Source of the DNA: Aurelia coerulea | Lineage: Eukaryota > Cnidaria > Scyphozoa > Semaeostomeae > Ulmaridae | Reading direction: 5' to 3' | Assembly: GCA_039566865.1 (NCBI GenBank) | Contig: CM076948.1 | Location: forward strand, 26,597,001 to 26,661,000 | Length of the DNA stretch: 64,000 nucleotides | Shown: positions 55,301 through 64,000 of the stretch, one piece after another | Numbering within the stretch: the stretch's first letter is position 1 | How the letters are laid out: every line of letters starts with the position of its first letter | Translations under genes and position numbers: made by a program | The notes under the pieces: model-generated | What the model was told of the DNA's origin: nothing | Seen by the model: only the letters and a program-made list of their open reading frames with translations | The model's database searches: none

Positions 55301-58115
55301 AAAAAATCATAAAAAATGTACCAAGTCTCTTGAAATAAATGGCAAATGAAAGAAGAGATGATAATTTAGGATACAATGCTTTGGATCCAATTTTAGCAGC
55401 AAGTAAAGAACTGACTTACTCGTAGTGCTAATATAGTTCAGTGCTAATCGAATATCACTTGGTGAGCATATGTTGGGCATGCAGACACCCATTATTCCTG
55501 GTGCCTAAAAGAGAATGATAAATAGTTTAATTCACAAACAAAGCTCTCTAAATTTGTTGGACTTTTCACAGTATTGTTTCCAGTCAGAATATTTTCTTGG
55601 AGTATCTTTTGTAATTTTGAAATACTGACAGAAAAAATATAAACTAGAAATAAAATTAGTCAATGAGTGCGGCCTTTTGAACATGAAAACAAACTGAACT
55701 ACCATCCCAGGGGGGAACTCTCTATTGTATGTGACCATGGGGTCAGACACAGCATACTTTTGAAAAACCCAAAAATATACTCATTGCTTCATAGCAAATA
55801 AAAACTAGGGGTTTTACAGCTTTTTCAGTAACTGCATGAAAATATTTTAGTGAAAAACTCAGCTTAGAACTCACCTTGTCAAATTTTCACATCAGCAACC
55901 CCAACGATATACCGATTATGCACCAAATAAGGGTACCCAACAGTATACTAGAGAACAATTACCAAACCCAAAAAAAGTCGGACCCCCCGTTACCTATTAA
56001 TAGGGAGTTCCTCTTGGGACAACCATGTGGAAAAACATTTGATAATACCCTATTTTTTATGAGAATATACAATGCTATAAATTCTATCCAGCCTCAATAT
56101 TCTTGAGAAATTTTCGTTTTGAGCCTGAATATATTCTTAAAAGTAGTCTTATTTTTTCCAAATCTGATATGGTTTCAAGGAACCACACTTTTTGAAAAAC
56201 AGCACCAGGCAACTGCTGAAAAATGAGACACAACTGCAATTCTTAAAAATTGGATGATTCTGAGCCTGAATATTCTTAGAAACATTATTCTTATAAAAAA
56301 AGAGTGTAACCCTTTCTTATTCCGCTGGCATTACAAAATCTGTAGCCAGCAAAGCCTGTGCACAGACTTAGCCCTTGGATACTGTGCAGCGGAGCATGAT
56401 AGGGAGCCTCTGTGCAGTAGAGTATCTTTGTAACTGAAATAGCATATTCAGTGGCTCACAGAGATTCTCTGTTTATCAGCATTTACTATCAAAACCCAAT
56501 CTATCATTTACAGATGAACTGTAGAGAATTTGATACTTACTTTATAGATTGATACATTCCCAAACATTTTGAAATTTGCTTGGAATCCAGCCACACAGTA
56601 TTTTGAATCGGCAATTTGATGACATTCAGAGAAAGATCCAGTCCAAAAGCCATTGCCTAAAAATAACCCACTACCAGGCTTTCCTATTGCATCAAGATCT
56701 ACAAAAGAATAAGAATTGAGTCAAATTAGTACCCTGTGGAATTAATAGCAAGGCAATATAAAATGAACTGGCAGATGTTGGTCGTCAGCTTGGTAACTCC
56801 GATTAAACAATGAAAAATGTCACTTTCTGCAATTAGGTCAAAAGAAGAGGGAAACTACCACAGAGCTTTCACAAATGATAAATTGAACTCTACAAATCTA
56901 TTGGCTTCAAATTCACAGTGAAAAATAAGGAAATAAATGGCCCGAAATGATTCTCAAAAGCTGTCCATTGTCAATGACCCATCAGCCTTGTGACAGGGAG
57001 ACTCTCTCTCCAACCAAGACCTTGACTCCAAAGGTTCTTGGCGTTTGGGGGGAAAGCATTCGCTATTCTTTCTGTTTACCAAAATAAACAAAGCAAGATA
57101 AAAATTTGAATGAGATAAAGTTTTATAACAAAATCTTAGAGATAATCATTTAAAATGGGCATGCTGGAATGATACAAATTCAGTAAAGTGAGGGGAAAAT
57201 GTCTCGGCCCTTGAATATATTGCTTCAAGAAGCGCTTTCCTACGCAGTTTTTTTTGCCTACAAAATTGATGCGACTTGTGAGTGGGAGATGGGATGCCCA
57301 GGGGGGCCCAGTACCAGTGGTGGAGCCACGGGGGGAAAGGGGGGACAAGTCTCCCCCACTTTTCTCTGAGGTCACTCTTCCAATTTGTCTAAATCCGTTG
57401 AGAAAATGTCTTAGGAGGGGTTAGTTAGGCATCTTCAGAGTTTGATAGACAAAGAAGGGTGTTTCCTGATGGTAAAAAGGGCGTTTCCTGAGTATAAAAA
57501 GGGTGTGGCCCTGAAAATTTTCCTATGGGCTACGCCCCAGACCCCCATCTTCCTTCCTCCCCCCCCCACATTTTTGAGGCTGGCGCCGCCACTGCCCAGT
57601 ACACTTGTCCGATGGGGATGAGCAGTTTTTCTGGTGCTATGCAAAATTGCTTTTGAGGGTCAGCCATGCAAATAATGGTTACCATGCAAAAATACATACG
57701 ACACCGGTATCCCATGGTGTGTAAAGTACGTCCCGGTTTACCCGGTTTCATATGTTTGCTGCACCCCCAAACTTGACTCCATCTTTTGCAGTACATCTTG
57801 CAATGCATGCAGGCAACAAATCCCGTAAAATTCTTTTTTCTTCCACTCATACTTACATCCAATCAATAGCTTAAAATCTTTTGTAAACAGCGCTCCTATT
57901 TTTGTTGCACATGCTTTTGACATTTGCACTGCTCCAAGCTTCGAGCCCTTCACGAGGTCTCCGCTGATTAGGCCTTTTTTCAAGCTTTCGAGTTGCTCTG
58001 CCGGCAGTGAGCGAAGGGCATCTCCAAGACTTTGAAAACCTTTTCCAGCATCATTTCTCCCAAAGGCGAAGTATAAAGAAAGCACAAAAATGAGTATTGA
58101 CGCAAAGGACTTCAT
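34321..58115 (-). CDS. NRF-6-like acyltransferase-3 membrane protein, complete right copy
   Basis: Fifteen exons, given from 5' to 3' on the minus strand: 57857-58115, 56541-56698, 55420-55504, 54750-54870, 51915-52150, 50875-51051, 49054-49147, 45113-45202, 44628-44805, 43707-43786, 42430-42558, 41531-41663, 38790-38982, 38142-38284, 34321-34431. Together 2,187 bases, 728 residues, all GT-AG, no internal stop. Exon 1 begins MKSFASILIFVLSLYFAFG, a clear signal peptide. The cysteine-rich NRF domain spans roughly residues 65-205, an acidic linker follows near 250-280, and the acyltransferase-3 domain with about ten hydrophobic helices runs from about 305 to the C terminus (IYTKPYCRISPYLIGM, RLTYGAYLLHPM). 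The family is membrane-bound and thought to transfer acyl groups; the substrate is unknown. Length is normal for the family. Compared with the left copy, exon 5 is unchanged but exon 9 differs at 13 of 178 bases. Confidence 0.92.
34950..35180 (-). repeat. tRNA-derived SINE, right copy
   Basis: Mirror counterpart of 22,956-23,185, with intact A-box and B-box matches on the minus strand. It lies in intron 14 in the same orientation as the host gene. Confidence 0.65.
35500..36094. mobile_element. Palindromic TA-target element, right arm only
   Basis: The 595-bp insertion starts CCGGGTGTCCCAAAAAAATG and ends with its inverse, flanked by TA on both sides. The left arm shows the empty site (CGATATACATTG rendered as its complement near 22,631), so the TA duplication is directly proved. 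The two halves are inverted copies over nearly the full length. This points to a non-autonomous Tc1/mariner-like element that moved after the arms separated. It lies in intron 14. Confidence 0.8.
36900..38105. mobile_element. 1.2-kb fold-back element in intron 14, right copy
   Basis: Mirror counterpart of 20,626-21,830. It preserves the outer and inner inverted pairs with a few substitutions. Ends are approximate. Confidence 0.5.
38536..38706. mobile_element. Short CCGGGTGAGTC element, right copy
   Basis: Mirror counterpart of 20,021-20,196; starts CCGGGTGAGTCAG and has TA on both sides, supporting a TA target site for the family. Confidence 0.55.
38896..40180 (-). repeat. Twelve-copy 109-bp array duplicating the exon 13 acceptor and exon start, right gene
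   Basis: Same unit as in the left gene: acceptor, 87 bases of exon 13 and a 22-bp linker, spaced 109 bp. Twelve acceptors precede or begin exon 13; only the unit nearest the donor (ending 38,982) is continuous with the full exon. Sub-variants (CCAGCCACAT versus CCATATAT or CCATAGAT) group in runs, indicating stepwise expansion within the array. Copy number exceeds that of the left gene by five. Confidence 0.92.
40204..40385 (-). other. Conserved intronic open frame upstream of exon 13 array, right copy
   Basis: Mirror counterpart of 18,890-19,073, with the ATG, frame and possible donor preserved. See the left copy for the doubt about function. Confidence 0.25.
41131..41443. mobile_element. 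TTAA-flanked MITE, right copy
   Basis: Mirror counterpart of 17,832-18,145, with TTAA at 41,127-41,130 and 41,444-41,447 and ends AGGGGCTC. Located in intron 12. Confidence 0.65.
42680..43090. repeat. Dispersed repeat related to the TA palindromic element, right copy
   Basis: Mirror counterpart of 16,195-16,620. Contains the complement of GTTAACTTGAACATAGATA. Located in intron 10. Confidence 0.45.
43115..43481. mobile_element. CAAGGG-ended palindromic MITE, right arm only
   Basis: The 367-bp insertion has ends CAAGGGCGCCTACCTTGTAG and, inverted, CAAGGGTGCCTTCCTTGTAG. The flanking direct repeat is the 7-bp ATTCAAC (43,108-43,114 and 43,482-43,488), and the left arm has the single-copy site near 16,160. 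The end sequence and 7-bp duplication match the palindromic element at 26,024, so both probably used the same transposase. It lies in intron 10. Confidence 0.75.
45972..46574. mobile_element. Palindromic CCGG-ended element, right arm only
   Basis: The roughly 603-bp element has inverted ends (CCGGTTGCGCCAAAATAAAC against CCGGGTGCGCCAAAATAAAC) flanked by TA. Both halves mirror each other, including GGCAGGCCACAATAAAT. It is absent from the left arm near 12,610. Same terminal style as the other CCGGG elements. No transposase. Confidence 0.7.
46596..48071. mobile_element. hAT-like element with CAGGGGCGGATCCAG ends, right arm only
   Basis: The insertion of about 1.5 kb starts CAGGGGCGGATCCAGACT; its other end inverted reads CAGGAGCGGATCCAG. 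An 8-bp CTGCAGTT precedes it and CTGCAGAT follows; the left arm near 12,590 has the single CTGCAGT site. These traits fit the hAT superfamily, although the last three end bases overlap the duplication. The interior holds about five imperfect 41-45-bp repeats (47,064-47,260) with CAAGTTGACCTATGCAATTG. No recognisable transposase, so it is non-autonomous. Confidence 0.65.
48093..48511. mobile_element. MITE with GTTCACACTGCTCCGTTTTT ends, right copy
   Basis: Mirror counterpart of 12,153-12,571, starting GGCTCCGTTCACACTGCTCC. It lies between the hAT-like insertion and the site that received the LINE in the left arm. Confidence 0.65.
48616..48967. mobile_element. Fold-back MITE with AGCAAACA ends, right copy
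   Basis: Mirror counterpart of 7,360-7,711; both inverted arms and the loop are preserved. Confidence 0.65.
49167..49590. mobile_element. MITE with ATACACG inverted ends, right copy
   Basis: Mirror counterpart of 6,744-7,160, next to exon 7 of the right gene. Confidence 0.6.
49829..50354. mobile_element. Fold-back CATAGG element, right arm only
   Basis: A 526-bp insertion with ends AGCATAGGTTCCAAATC and, inverted, AGCATAGGCTTTAAATC. A 9-bp GTTGGTTTC repeats on both sides (49,820-49,828 and 50,355-50,363), and the left arm has a single site near 6,505. Because flanking AG/CT can be assigned either way, the duplication could be read as 7 to 13 bp; 9 bp gives symmetrical ends and would suit Mutator-like elements. 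Immediately outside is a 15-bp tandem repeat of GGACAAATTTTGC. Confidence 0.65.
52340..53729. mobile_element. TA-flanked CCGGGTGTCT element carrying a nested insertion, right copy
   Basis: Mirror counterpart of 3,531-4,539, beginning CCGGGTGTCTAAAAACAAGT with TA flanks. It is longer than the left copy because another transposon entered at 52,788-53,387. Located in intron 4. Confidence 0.6.
52788..53387. mobile_element. Nested palindromic AACAAGGGCAG element, right arm only
   Basis: The 600-bp insertion has ends AACAAGGGCAGATTTTGTAA and the exact inverse. It is flanked by a 9-bp AGCACGAGT (52,779-52,787 and 53,388-53,396), which may also be read as 7-8 bp. The two halves mirror each other, including GCAAACATGAGC blocks. 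The left copy of the host element lacks it. Related fragments occur at 6,380, 24,876 and 63,216. Confidence 0.7.
53757..54700. mobile_element. Two adjoining inverted-repeat elements in intron 4, right arm
   Basis: The first runs from about 53,757 (GGGTGAGTAAAAA) to the CCGGTA near 54,173; its halves mirror each other. The second follows and ends GGGTTACCCCGGTA near 54,698. The left arm has a fused, shortened version (3,152-3,508). No coding sequence; an A-rich tract and CAGGCAGTTCTAAAA motifs also occur near 62,450. Confidence 0.45.
57315..57594. mobile_element. hAT-like MITE with CAGTGG ends, right arm only
   Basis: A 280-bp insertion with ends CAGTGGTGGAGCCA and, inverted, CAGTGGCGGCGCCA. 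It is flanked by a perfect 8-bp CCCAGTAC (57,307-57,314 and 57,595-57,602). The left arm near 310 lacks it. This is a textbook hAT signature. The interior includes GGGCTACGCCCCAGACCCCC. It sits in intron 1, about 260 bp after exon 1. Confidence 0.8.
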
Positions 58116-59700
58116 TTTTATTGCTCCACTGTAGCAGTAGGCCAGACTGTGTGCAATTGTGTGTGTGCAATTGACACCACTGTCTCAGATGTTGCCAATT
58201 TTAAATGTCATGGTCTGTTCTTCTTCATGACGCCATTGTAGAAAAATTTAGCAATATTTTTTTGCGCTGCTCCAAGTCACTCTTTCTTATTTGTGCCATT
58301 TTCAGAGTCATCAATCGGCTCAAAAAACTGAACTTAAACGTAATGTGCATCACCTTATCAATCTAACCTTTATAGAAATTGTTGTTTCATTGTCAGATTA
58401 AAAATTTGCTGCAAAAGATTTTTTCAAACATAAAGGCCCATTTCCACTGAAACCCCTTCTAACCTACTCTAGGACCGAAACTTCGTGCTGATTTGCGAAT
58501 AGTTTAGCGCCAATGGTGAGACCATTTCTCTCATTCTGTTTCTTTTCACTTGTTGAACAAAAAACAATTCAATCAAAGCCTCTTTGCAGTTAGATTTTCT
58601 AATTTCTTGTGAACAAATGGAATAATTTTCCTTTTCTCCTTCTATCCCCAAAATCTTTTTCCATATCCGTTTGAAGCTTTATGATTGTTAAGAACATTCT
58701 TATTGTTATAATTACTTAAATTTTCCTCTCATTCGACCATTTCCTCATAATGTCATGACATTTCTTTTAAATATTTTCCCCTGAAACCATATCAGATTTG
58801 AAAAAATAAGAATACTTTACGAATATGTTAAGGCTCAAAACCAAACTTTCTGAAGAATATTGAGGCTGGACAAAATTTATAGTATTCTTATAAAAAAAAG
58901 AGTGTGCATCCTCTAAATTTTAATGGTGATTTTTGGAAAAGAAATGATACAGTACAGTTCTCTTCAAGAAGAAGCAATTTGATAGCCTCAAGAATAAATT
59001 TCACACCTTCAACGCAGCCGACTATGTTTTGCTATTCTGTCTATTATTTTGATATAATTCTCAGAGGTGTGAAATCAATTCTTCAGAATTGGAAAATCGC
59101 TTTGTCTTTTCGGAAATCTCAATCTTCCCCTTTGCAAAGTTTGCTCTTGCTCCTTCTAAATACAAAATCCCAAAGTGATACAATTCCGATTATCTCCTGC
59201 ACCATGACATCTTACAATATGACATCATACTTTGCAAGTTCCGCACGCTCAGCACTTTCTGTTGATTATGTAATGTCCAAAAAAGCCGGTCACAAGACCT
59301 ACAACAGTGATAAAGAGTAAACAGGAGTAAACTGACAATCAAATAGTTTTCCCGCCAAAAATAACATTGGTTATTGCTTCAGGTCTGCCGAGGAAAGCTA
59401 AAATAATTCACTCTTTTCTGTTTGTTGTTATTGCTGATGCTTTGCTTTCTGAGCTCAACATTTGTTTTTATATCCTTCTGAGCATGACAAGTCTATGTTG
59501 ATGCTTTCTGTATTTCTTACTATTCCTGTTTCTCCTCGTGCAAATTTTTGTTAGTATGAAACTAAAGTTTCGGTAAGAGCGCTTTAGCTCGCCTATAATT
59601 CTAGTCAGCAATAAGTCCCGAGTGAAAGAATGGCCCTCATCGTACTTCGGAGCCATTAAACTAATGCGATGAAATTGAAGCCTTTTACGTAAGGATTCCT
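58116..59700. other. Upstream region of the right NRF-like gene
   Basis: This should contain the promoter of the right gene, but no confident TATA box or initiator was identified. A segment near 58,790-58,910 repeats sequence found in intron 2 (1,670-1,800 and 56,100-56,200), such as ATCAGATTTGAAAAAATAAG. No conserved protein was seen; short open frames here have no recognisable domain. Confidence 0.4.
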
Positions 59701-59719
59701 TGACTTGCTACAAGTCTCA

Positions 59720-60000
59720 GTCCCGGGGGGGGGGGGGTACTTAGTATATTTGTCCGACGGGGATGTGCCGTTAAGGGTATCGTTTTCACCAATTTTTTCT
59801 AGCACAGGGTATCAAAATGAGGCAATTTTTCTAGAGCAGGTTGTCAAAACATGTAAAAGGGGAATATTCTGCTAGATCGGGTCTTTTTTCGGTCAAATTT
59901 CATGTTTTTGAGTATACTTTTCACCATTTTTTTCTAGAACAGGTTATCATTTTGAGCGAAAAATTCTGGAGCAGGGTAAAAAAAAATTGTTTCGTGGGCA
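59720..60000. repeat. Low-complexity repeat following the second LINE
   Basis: A G run (59,727-59,740) precedes several degenerate repeats of TTTTTCTAG-AGCAGG-T-TCA type on the plus strand. It adjoins the 3' end of the minus-strand LINE, replacing the expected Cys/His C-terminal domain. The text resembles a short tandem or dispersed repeat with unknown origin. Confidence 0.4.
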
Positions 60001-61545
60001 CACCCCCGTACAAATTTAAGTCAAGTACGTTCTTGAATGCACTTACTGTGGGTAATGATCTGATTTCAGGATCAAGCATGTTCCACTCAGATAGACAATG
60101 AGGATAAAAACTTGCACCATAACTGAATGTTCTTGCACAGATTCGCCCAACTACGTTGCGTTTGCGAAAAGAGTAAGACGATTCTAGCAAAGGTGGAATT
60201 GGGACTCTTGTATAATCTGGTGTTAGGTTGTTAACAAACTTATAAAAAAGAACAAGACGCCTACTCCATCGACGGAGGTTGAGCGATTCCCACCCAAGTT
60301 CATCGTAGAGTTTCTCACGTGATGTGCCTTTCCATGCTCCACTTACCGCTAACGCAGCGGAGTATTGAACTGATTCGAGCTTTTCCATGTGATTATTCAA
60401 TGTTATAAGTTGACTGAAATCGCAAGTCTTATGTGGAATGTGATATATAACATCGCCATAATCCAGATGTGGTCGAACGTATAGTTTGTACAATTCTATG
60501 AGAGTTTGCCGGGGCAGGTACTTGGAGAGAAAGCGTAGCATTCCGATTGCCTTTCTGGATTTGGTAATGGCTGCCTGGATATGACTAGAGAAAGATAATT
60601 TTGTGTCGAGAACAAGGCCTAGGTGTTTGTGCTCACTAACGTTCATAACTGGGGTATCATTGAAAAGGATTACTGGATGGTCTACTGAGGTCCTTTTCCT
60701 TGAGAAGATGACTTCAACTGCTTGCTTAGTCGGATCAGGATTAAAGGACATTCGCCAATTGTGTGCCCATCGCGTAATGATATCTAGGTCATGGTTCATG
60801 TCGAGAGCAGCTCTATTTGGGTCGTGAACAACTGTGAAAAGTGATGTATCATCTGCAAAAAGCTTAACATTGCACCTCAGGTTATCTGTCAGATCATTTA
60901 TGTATATCAAGAAGAATAGGGGACCTAAAATAGAGCCTTGAGGAACACCAGCTGCAATGTTTCCCCAATCTGACATTTTGCCATTTAAAACTGCACGTTG
61001 TTTGCGATCACTAAGAAAGATTTTGATTAAAAGAAGCAGTTCACCTGATACACCACAACGACGAAGTTTGAAGATAAGACCTTCGTGCCACACTCTGTCA
61101 AATGCTTTGGATATATCTAGATAAACTGAGCGACCATCGAGTGGAGGGTTACAATCTAAGGCTTCGAAGATGGTATGAACTATTGATAATAATTGGTTTA
61201 TAGTAGAATCACCAGGGCGAAAACCCGACTGATTAGGGTTTAGTAGATTATTTGATGTCAAGTGTTCATAAAGGGTATCAAATATTAGCTTCTCCAGCAT
61301 TTTCCCAAATATTGGAAGCAGGGATATCGGACGATAATTTGTTTTCAAGTTTTTGTCATTTTTTTTGTGAATTGGTACTACATGAGCTCGTTTCCAAATG
61401 TCGGGAAAGGTACCTTGCATCATGCATGCTTCAAAAATCAGTTTAAGAGGTGTTACAAGTGAACAATCACATATCTTTATCATACGTATTGAAATTTCGT
61501 CCCATCCATGGGCCTTGTTAGGATTTAAAAAATGAAAGGAAGGGA
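60000..61545 (-). pseudogene. LINE reverse transcriptase, 5'-truncated but with intact catalytic core
   Basis: An uninterrupted frame encodes a complete RT palm: YRPISLLPIFGKMLEKLIF, NQSGFRPGDST, YLDISKAFDRVW, VPQGSILGPLFF and the active-site KLFADDTSLF, with catalytic aspartates near residues 123, 211 and 212 counted from the methionine at 61,483. The thumb region (LYVRPHLDYGDVIYH, YSAALAVSGAWKGTSREKLY) follows. Similarity continues upstream of that methionine (NKAHGWDEISIRM), so the true N terminus, including any 2A motif and endonuclease, is missing. The C-terminal Cys/His domain is also absent. It is a related but different subfamily to the LINE at 7,792. Dead on arrival is likely, despite the open RT frame. 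Confidence 0.88.
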
Positions 61546-61943
61546 AAAAGTCTGCAGACTATTTGAGATGTGCGCGGAACTCTCCCCAAAATGTTATCCA
61601 AGTAGAACCCAAATTGTAAAACCTTCGTAATTTTTACGTGTGACCAATCTTGTCTCTGGGGTGAGTTTACTGCCGTTCCTCTTCAATAACTTCCCACGTG
61701 TATCACTTGGCTTCGTGAGTGGCGTACGATTGAAGAACACATTTCATGTATTCCCAAAAATGACAATGGTAGAATTACATCTAAACCAATAGTTACATTA
61801 TACAGCATTACAGCATTCATTCCCTAAATTTTCCTGAAAACTTTCCTGAGAGTTCTTTTTAATGAATACAATGAAATGTAGTAAGGCAATAATACTATAC
61901 TCTTTCTGTTCATCAAAACATTACTTCATCTGTCCGTTAAAAT

Positions 61944-63112
61944 TTAATCATCTCCCAAACGATGTCCGCCTCCAACCCAACGATGGGCACCTTGATTCCC
62001 ACCATCTGCGCGTCTGCCGGTTGGGGCCTGTCCGAATCCGGCTACTCCGCCGCGTCGATTTGGCAAGAAACGATATCTAGGGAAAGAAAAATGTAGAATG
62101 CACAATACAAAAGGAGGGTTAAAAATAATTCTTCTGATTTTTGTGTCAAATTTTTCCCCTTTTCACGTGTCAGATTCATACCGTAAGAAATAAGACAAGA
62201 TTCTACATATTTGATATTACTGGGGGGCCAAGAAAAATTAAAACGATAAAATCTGTAACACGAAATAGAGTAATAGACCAAAATCAGTGATTGAAATCTT
62301 GTTAGGTGACTAAATGGTAACTTAATTTGTAACATGTTACCATTTAGCTAAATGGTAATATGTTAGGTAACTAAATGACTAGGCTACATCGATACCGTTT
62401 TTGTTATCCTTATCGAGATCCCAAACTGGCAACAATAAGGATTTAGCTAATGCAGGCAGTTCTAAAACCTGTCGAAATTCATCAAAACAGGGTGTAACCA
62501 CTTTACTTAGCTCACAGCCCTGAAAAAGTCATGCATGGCAGGACGAGAAATTGGTAAAAAATAAATCCACACACAATTGCTGTAATTTGTTCGTCGTGTT
62601 CTGGTGTTTCCGCCTACAAATTTACAACCACTTTCCTTTTTACCGTCTCTCTTACTCGATATCAAACCCTTTATGGTCTAGAATATGGCCAATTGAAGTC
62701 ACCTTTATTATCTATGTATAGTAATTTGGGAGAAGTCTATTCTTGAAAAGATGTGGGGTTGTAATGGAACTTCGAAATCACTTCGAGTACAGGTATGATT
62801 TGATTTAAAATTTTTTCTAGCGAGCCCCAAATAGGATCGTACAATGTGATATCTGATATAAAGAATAATAGGAAATAAATCTTCCACTTTACAAAACCTC
62901 TAAAAATCAGCTGTGCATATGGAATTAATCGGAGATCTTCTGCAAAATTGTCAAAGTAAATTCCCTTAAACTTTGTAAAGTGCTTTAATATGAAAACTTA
63001 CAGAAATTGAGGGGTCTTGATCAACTGCATGCCACCGAAATCTTGTGGATATTTGAAAGCAAGGAAGAAATATAAATGACCAACGAAGATACCAATGATC
63101 TCCATAACACCA
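61944..63112 (-). CDS. DERL1: Derlin-1-like protein, last two exons (5' part outside window)
   Basis: Exons 63002-63112 and 61944-62076 join in frame with GT-AG boundaries. The first encodes MEIIGIFVGHLYFFLAFKYP, close to the Derlin GNLVGHLYFFLMFRYP region (last transmembrane part). The second gives YRFLPNRRGGVAGFGQAP, glycine-rich residues and the terminal HRLGDD, matching the Derlin-1 tail with its p97-binding SHP-like GFRLGD motif. Derlins are rhomboid pseudoproteases of the endoplasmic reticulum that help retrotranslocate misfolded proteins. Upstream exons must lie beyond 64,000 or be hidden in the repeat-filled remainder. No disabling change is seen. Transcribed in the same direction as the right NRF-like gene. 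Confidence 0.88.
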
Positions 63113-63215
63113 CTGTCAAGAAATTTGAAATGAGTATTATACAGGATGTAATTGTCAAAGAATGAAGAAAAACAGGACAATGGATGCATAAAACTGCAAC
63201 AATTAACAACTTGCT

Positions 63216-63654
63216 GAAGCTACTCAATACAATAGCAACAGTTGTGTTTGATTGATACCTCAATTCAGGAGCTGTTTTGTAATCTATTTGATATTTGATT
63301 CGGGAGCTATTTGATTCAGGAGCAGTTTTGTAATCGCTTAATTTAAGCCCTAAATACGCGAGAATTACAATGCCTTCTGCTCGGCTTCTGAATCAAATAA
63401 ACAAAATCCGCCAGACAGAACTTTAGACTTATCCTTCTTCTTTCATTATAAGCACGTAACTTCTCTTAAAAACCACCTTTGGCTAGCACAAGGCGAGAGT
63501 TAGCCCTACTAGCTTTGGGGAAACTTTTGCGGCTTCGTTTTGGTTTGGAATTACTGGTTGAGAGAATTTTCTTTGTCTACAGTTGCTAATCACTTTGAAT
63601 TGAGGGGCGTCAGTCAAACGCAACTGTTGCTACTGCATTACAAAATCTGCCCTT
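63216..63654. repeat. Dispersed repeat of the AACAAGGGCAG family in the Derlin intron
   Basis: The right edge, CTACTGCATTACAAAATCTGCCCTTGTT region, matches the end of the element at 52,788-53,387, and the left edge carries CAATACAATAGCAACAG. The two halves are inverted copies in part. It is more diverged than the right-arm copy, hence older. Confidence 0.5.
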
Positions 63655-64000
63655 GTTCACCACATGATAAAATCGAACGAGTAATTGAGTTATCAAGCTG
63701 AATATAAAAGGCATGAACTAACTTGTCCAAAATCAACAACTCATCCATGAGAAAAATATGGAATATAACATAATATTTACAGAAAATTGCTAAGATTTAT
63801 CTGTTAACGAAACACTCGAGATCACTCTTCCGAAAAAGCGTACGAGATTTCTTAAAACAATAAAATTTTCAGGGATTTTTTAAAACAAAATAATTTTGCC
63901 AAAGGTGTACGGAATTTTTAGACAGTGATACGCCCTTCAAAACACTCCATTTTCGAAGATAAAGAATAATACAAACCCTTGTCCTAGAACCATATTGAAA
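63655..64000. other. Right-edge sequence without recognised content
   Basis: A+T-rich, presumably Derlin intron. I searched for a further Derlin exon on the minus strand and found none. Confidence 0.4.

Noticed and set aside
58904..59320. A 138-codon plus-strand open frame upstream of the right gene
   Set aside because: It begins in a dispersed repeat, shows no domain or splice context, and its composition resembles non-coding flank.

Overview
The window is animal nuclear DNA: A+T-rich, intron-rich, with GT-AG splicing and many transposons. A marine invertebrate is likely; a cnidarian or similar lineage is my guess and is not proven by the sequence. The layout is a very large imperfect palindrome. 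A left arm (about 1-26,223) and a right arm (31,942 to about 57,850) carry the same DNA in opposite orientation. They are separated by a 5.7-kb spacer made mostly of a 69-bp satellite.

Each arm holds one copy of the same 15-exon gene. It encodes a nose-resistant-to-fluoxetine (NRF-6)-like multi-pass membrane protein with an N-terminal NRF domain and an acyltransferase-3 domain. The right copy (minus strand, 34,321-58,115) is complete: 2,187 coding bases, 728 residues, starting with a signal peptide. The left copy (plus strand, 1,171-23,817) lacks only exon 1, which lies beyond the window edge. Exons 2-15 have identical lengths in both copies and stay in frame. The genes converge, with their 3' ends facing the satellite.

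The introns are packed with short inverted-repeat transposons. Many are shared by both arms and so predate the duplication or allelic split. Others occur in one arm only, with the other arm preserving the empty site, so target-site duplications can be read directly. Left-only: a 175-bp hAT-like MITE, a 451-bp MITE, a 4.3-kb LINE with a virus-like 2A motif at its N terminus, and an unclassified 0.6-kb insertion. Right-only: at least seven elements. Inside both genes the start of exon 13 with its splice acceptor is tandemly repeated, 7 times on the left and 12 times on the right.

The palindrome turns at the apex of a 407-bp fold-back element: the left arm has the whole element, the right arm only half, joined directly to satellite. 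This could be a genuine hairpin-mediated inverted duplication, or an assembly in which two divergent haplotypes were joined head to head. The sequence alone cannot decide.

Beyond the right arm are a 5'-truncated LINE with an intact reverse-transcriptase core (minus strand, 60,000-61,545) and the last two exons of a Derlin-1-like ER-associated degradation gene (minus strand, 61,944-63,112), whose upstream exons lie outside the window. No rRNA, canonical tRNA, CRISPR or bacterial gene was seen.
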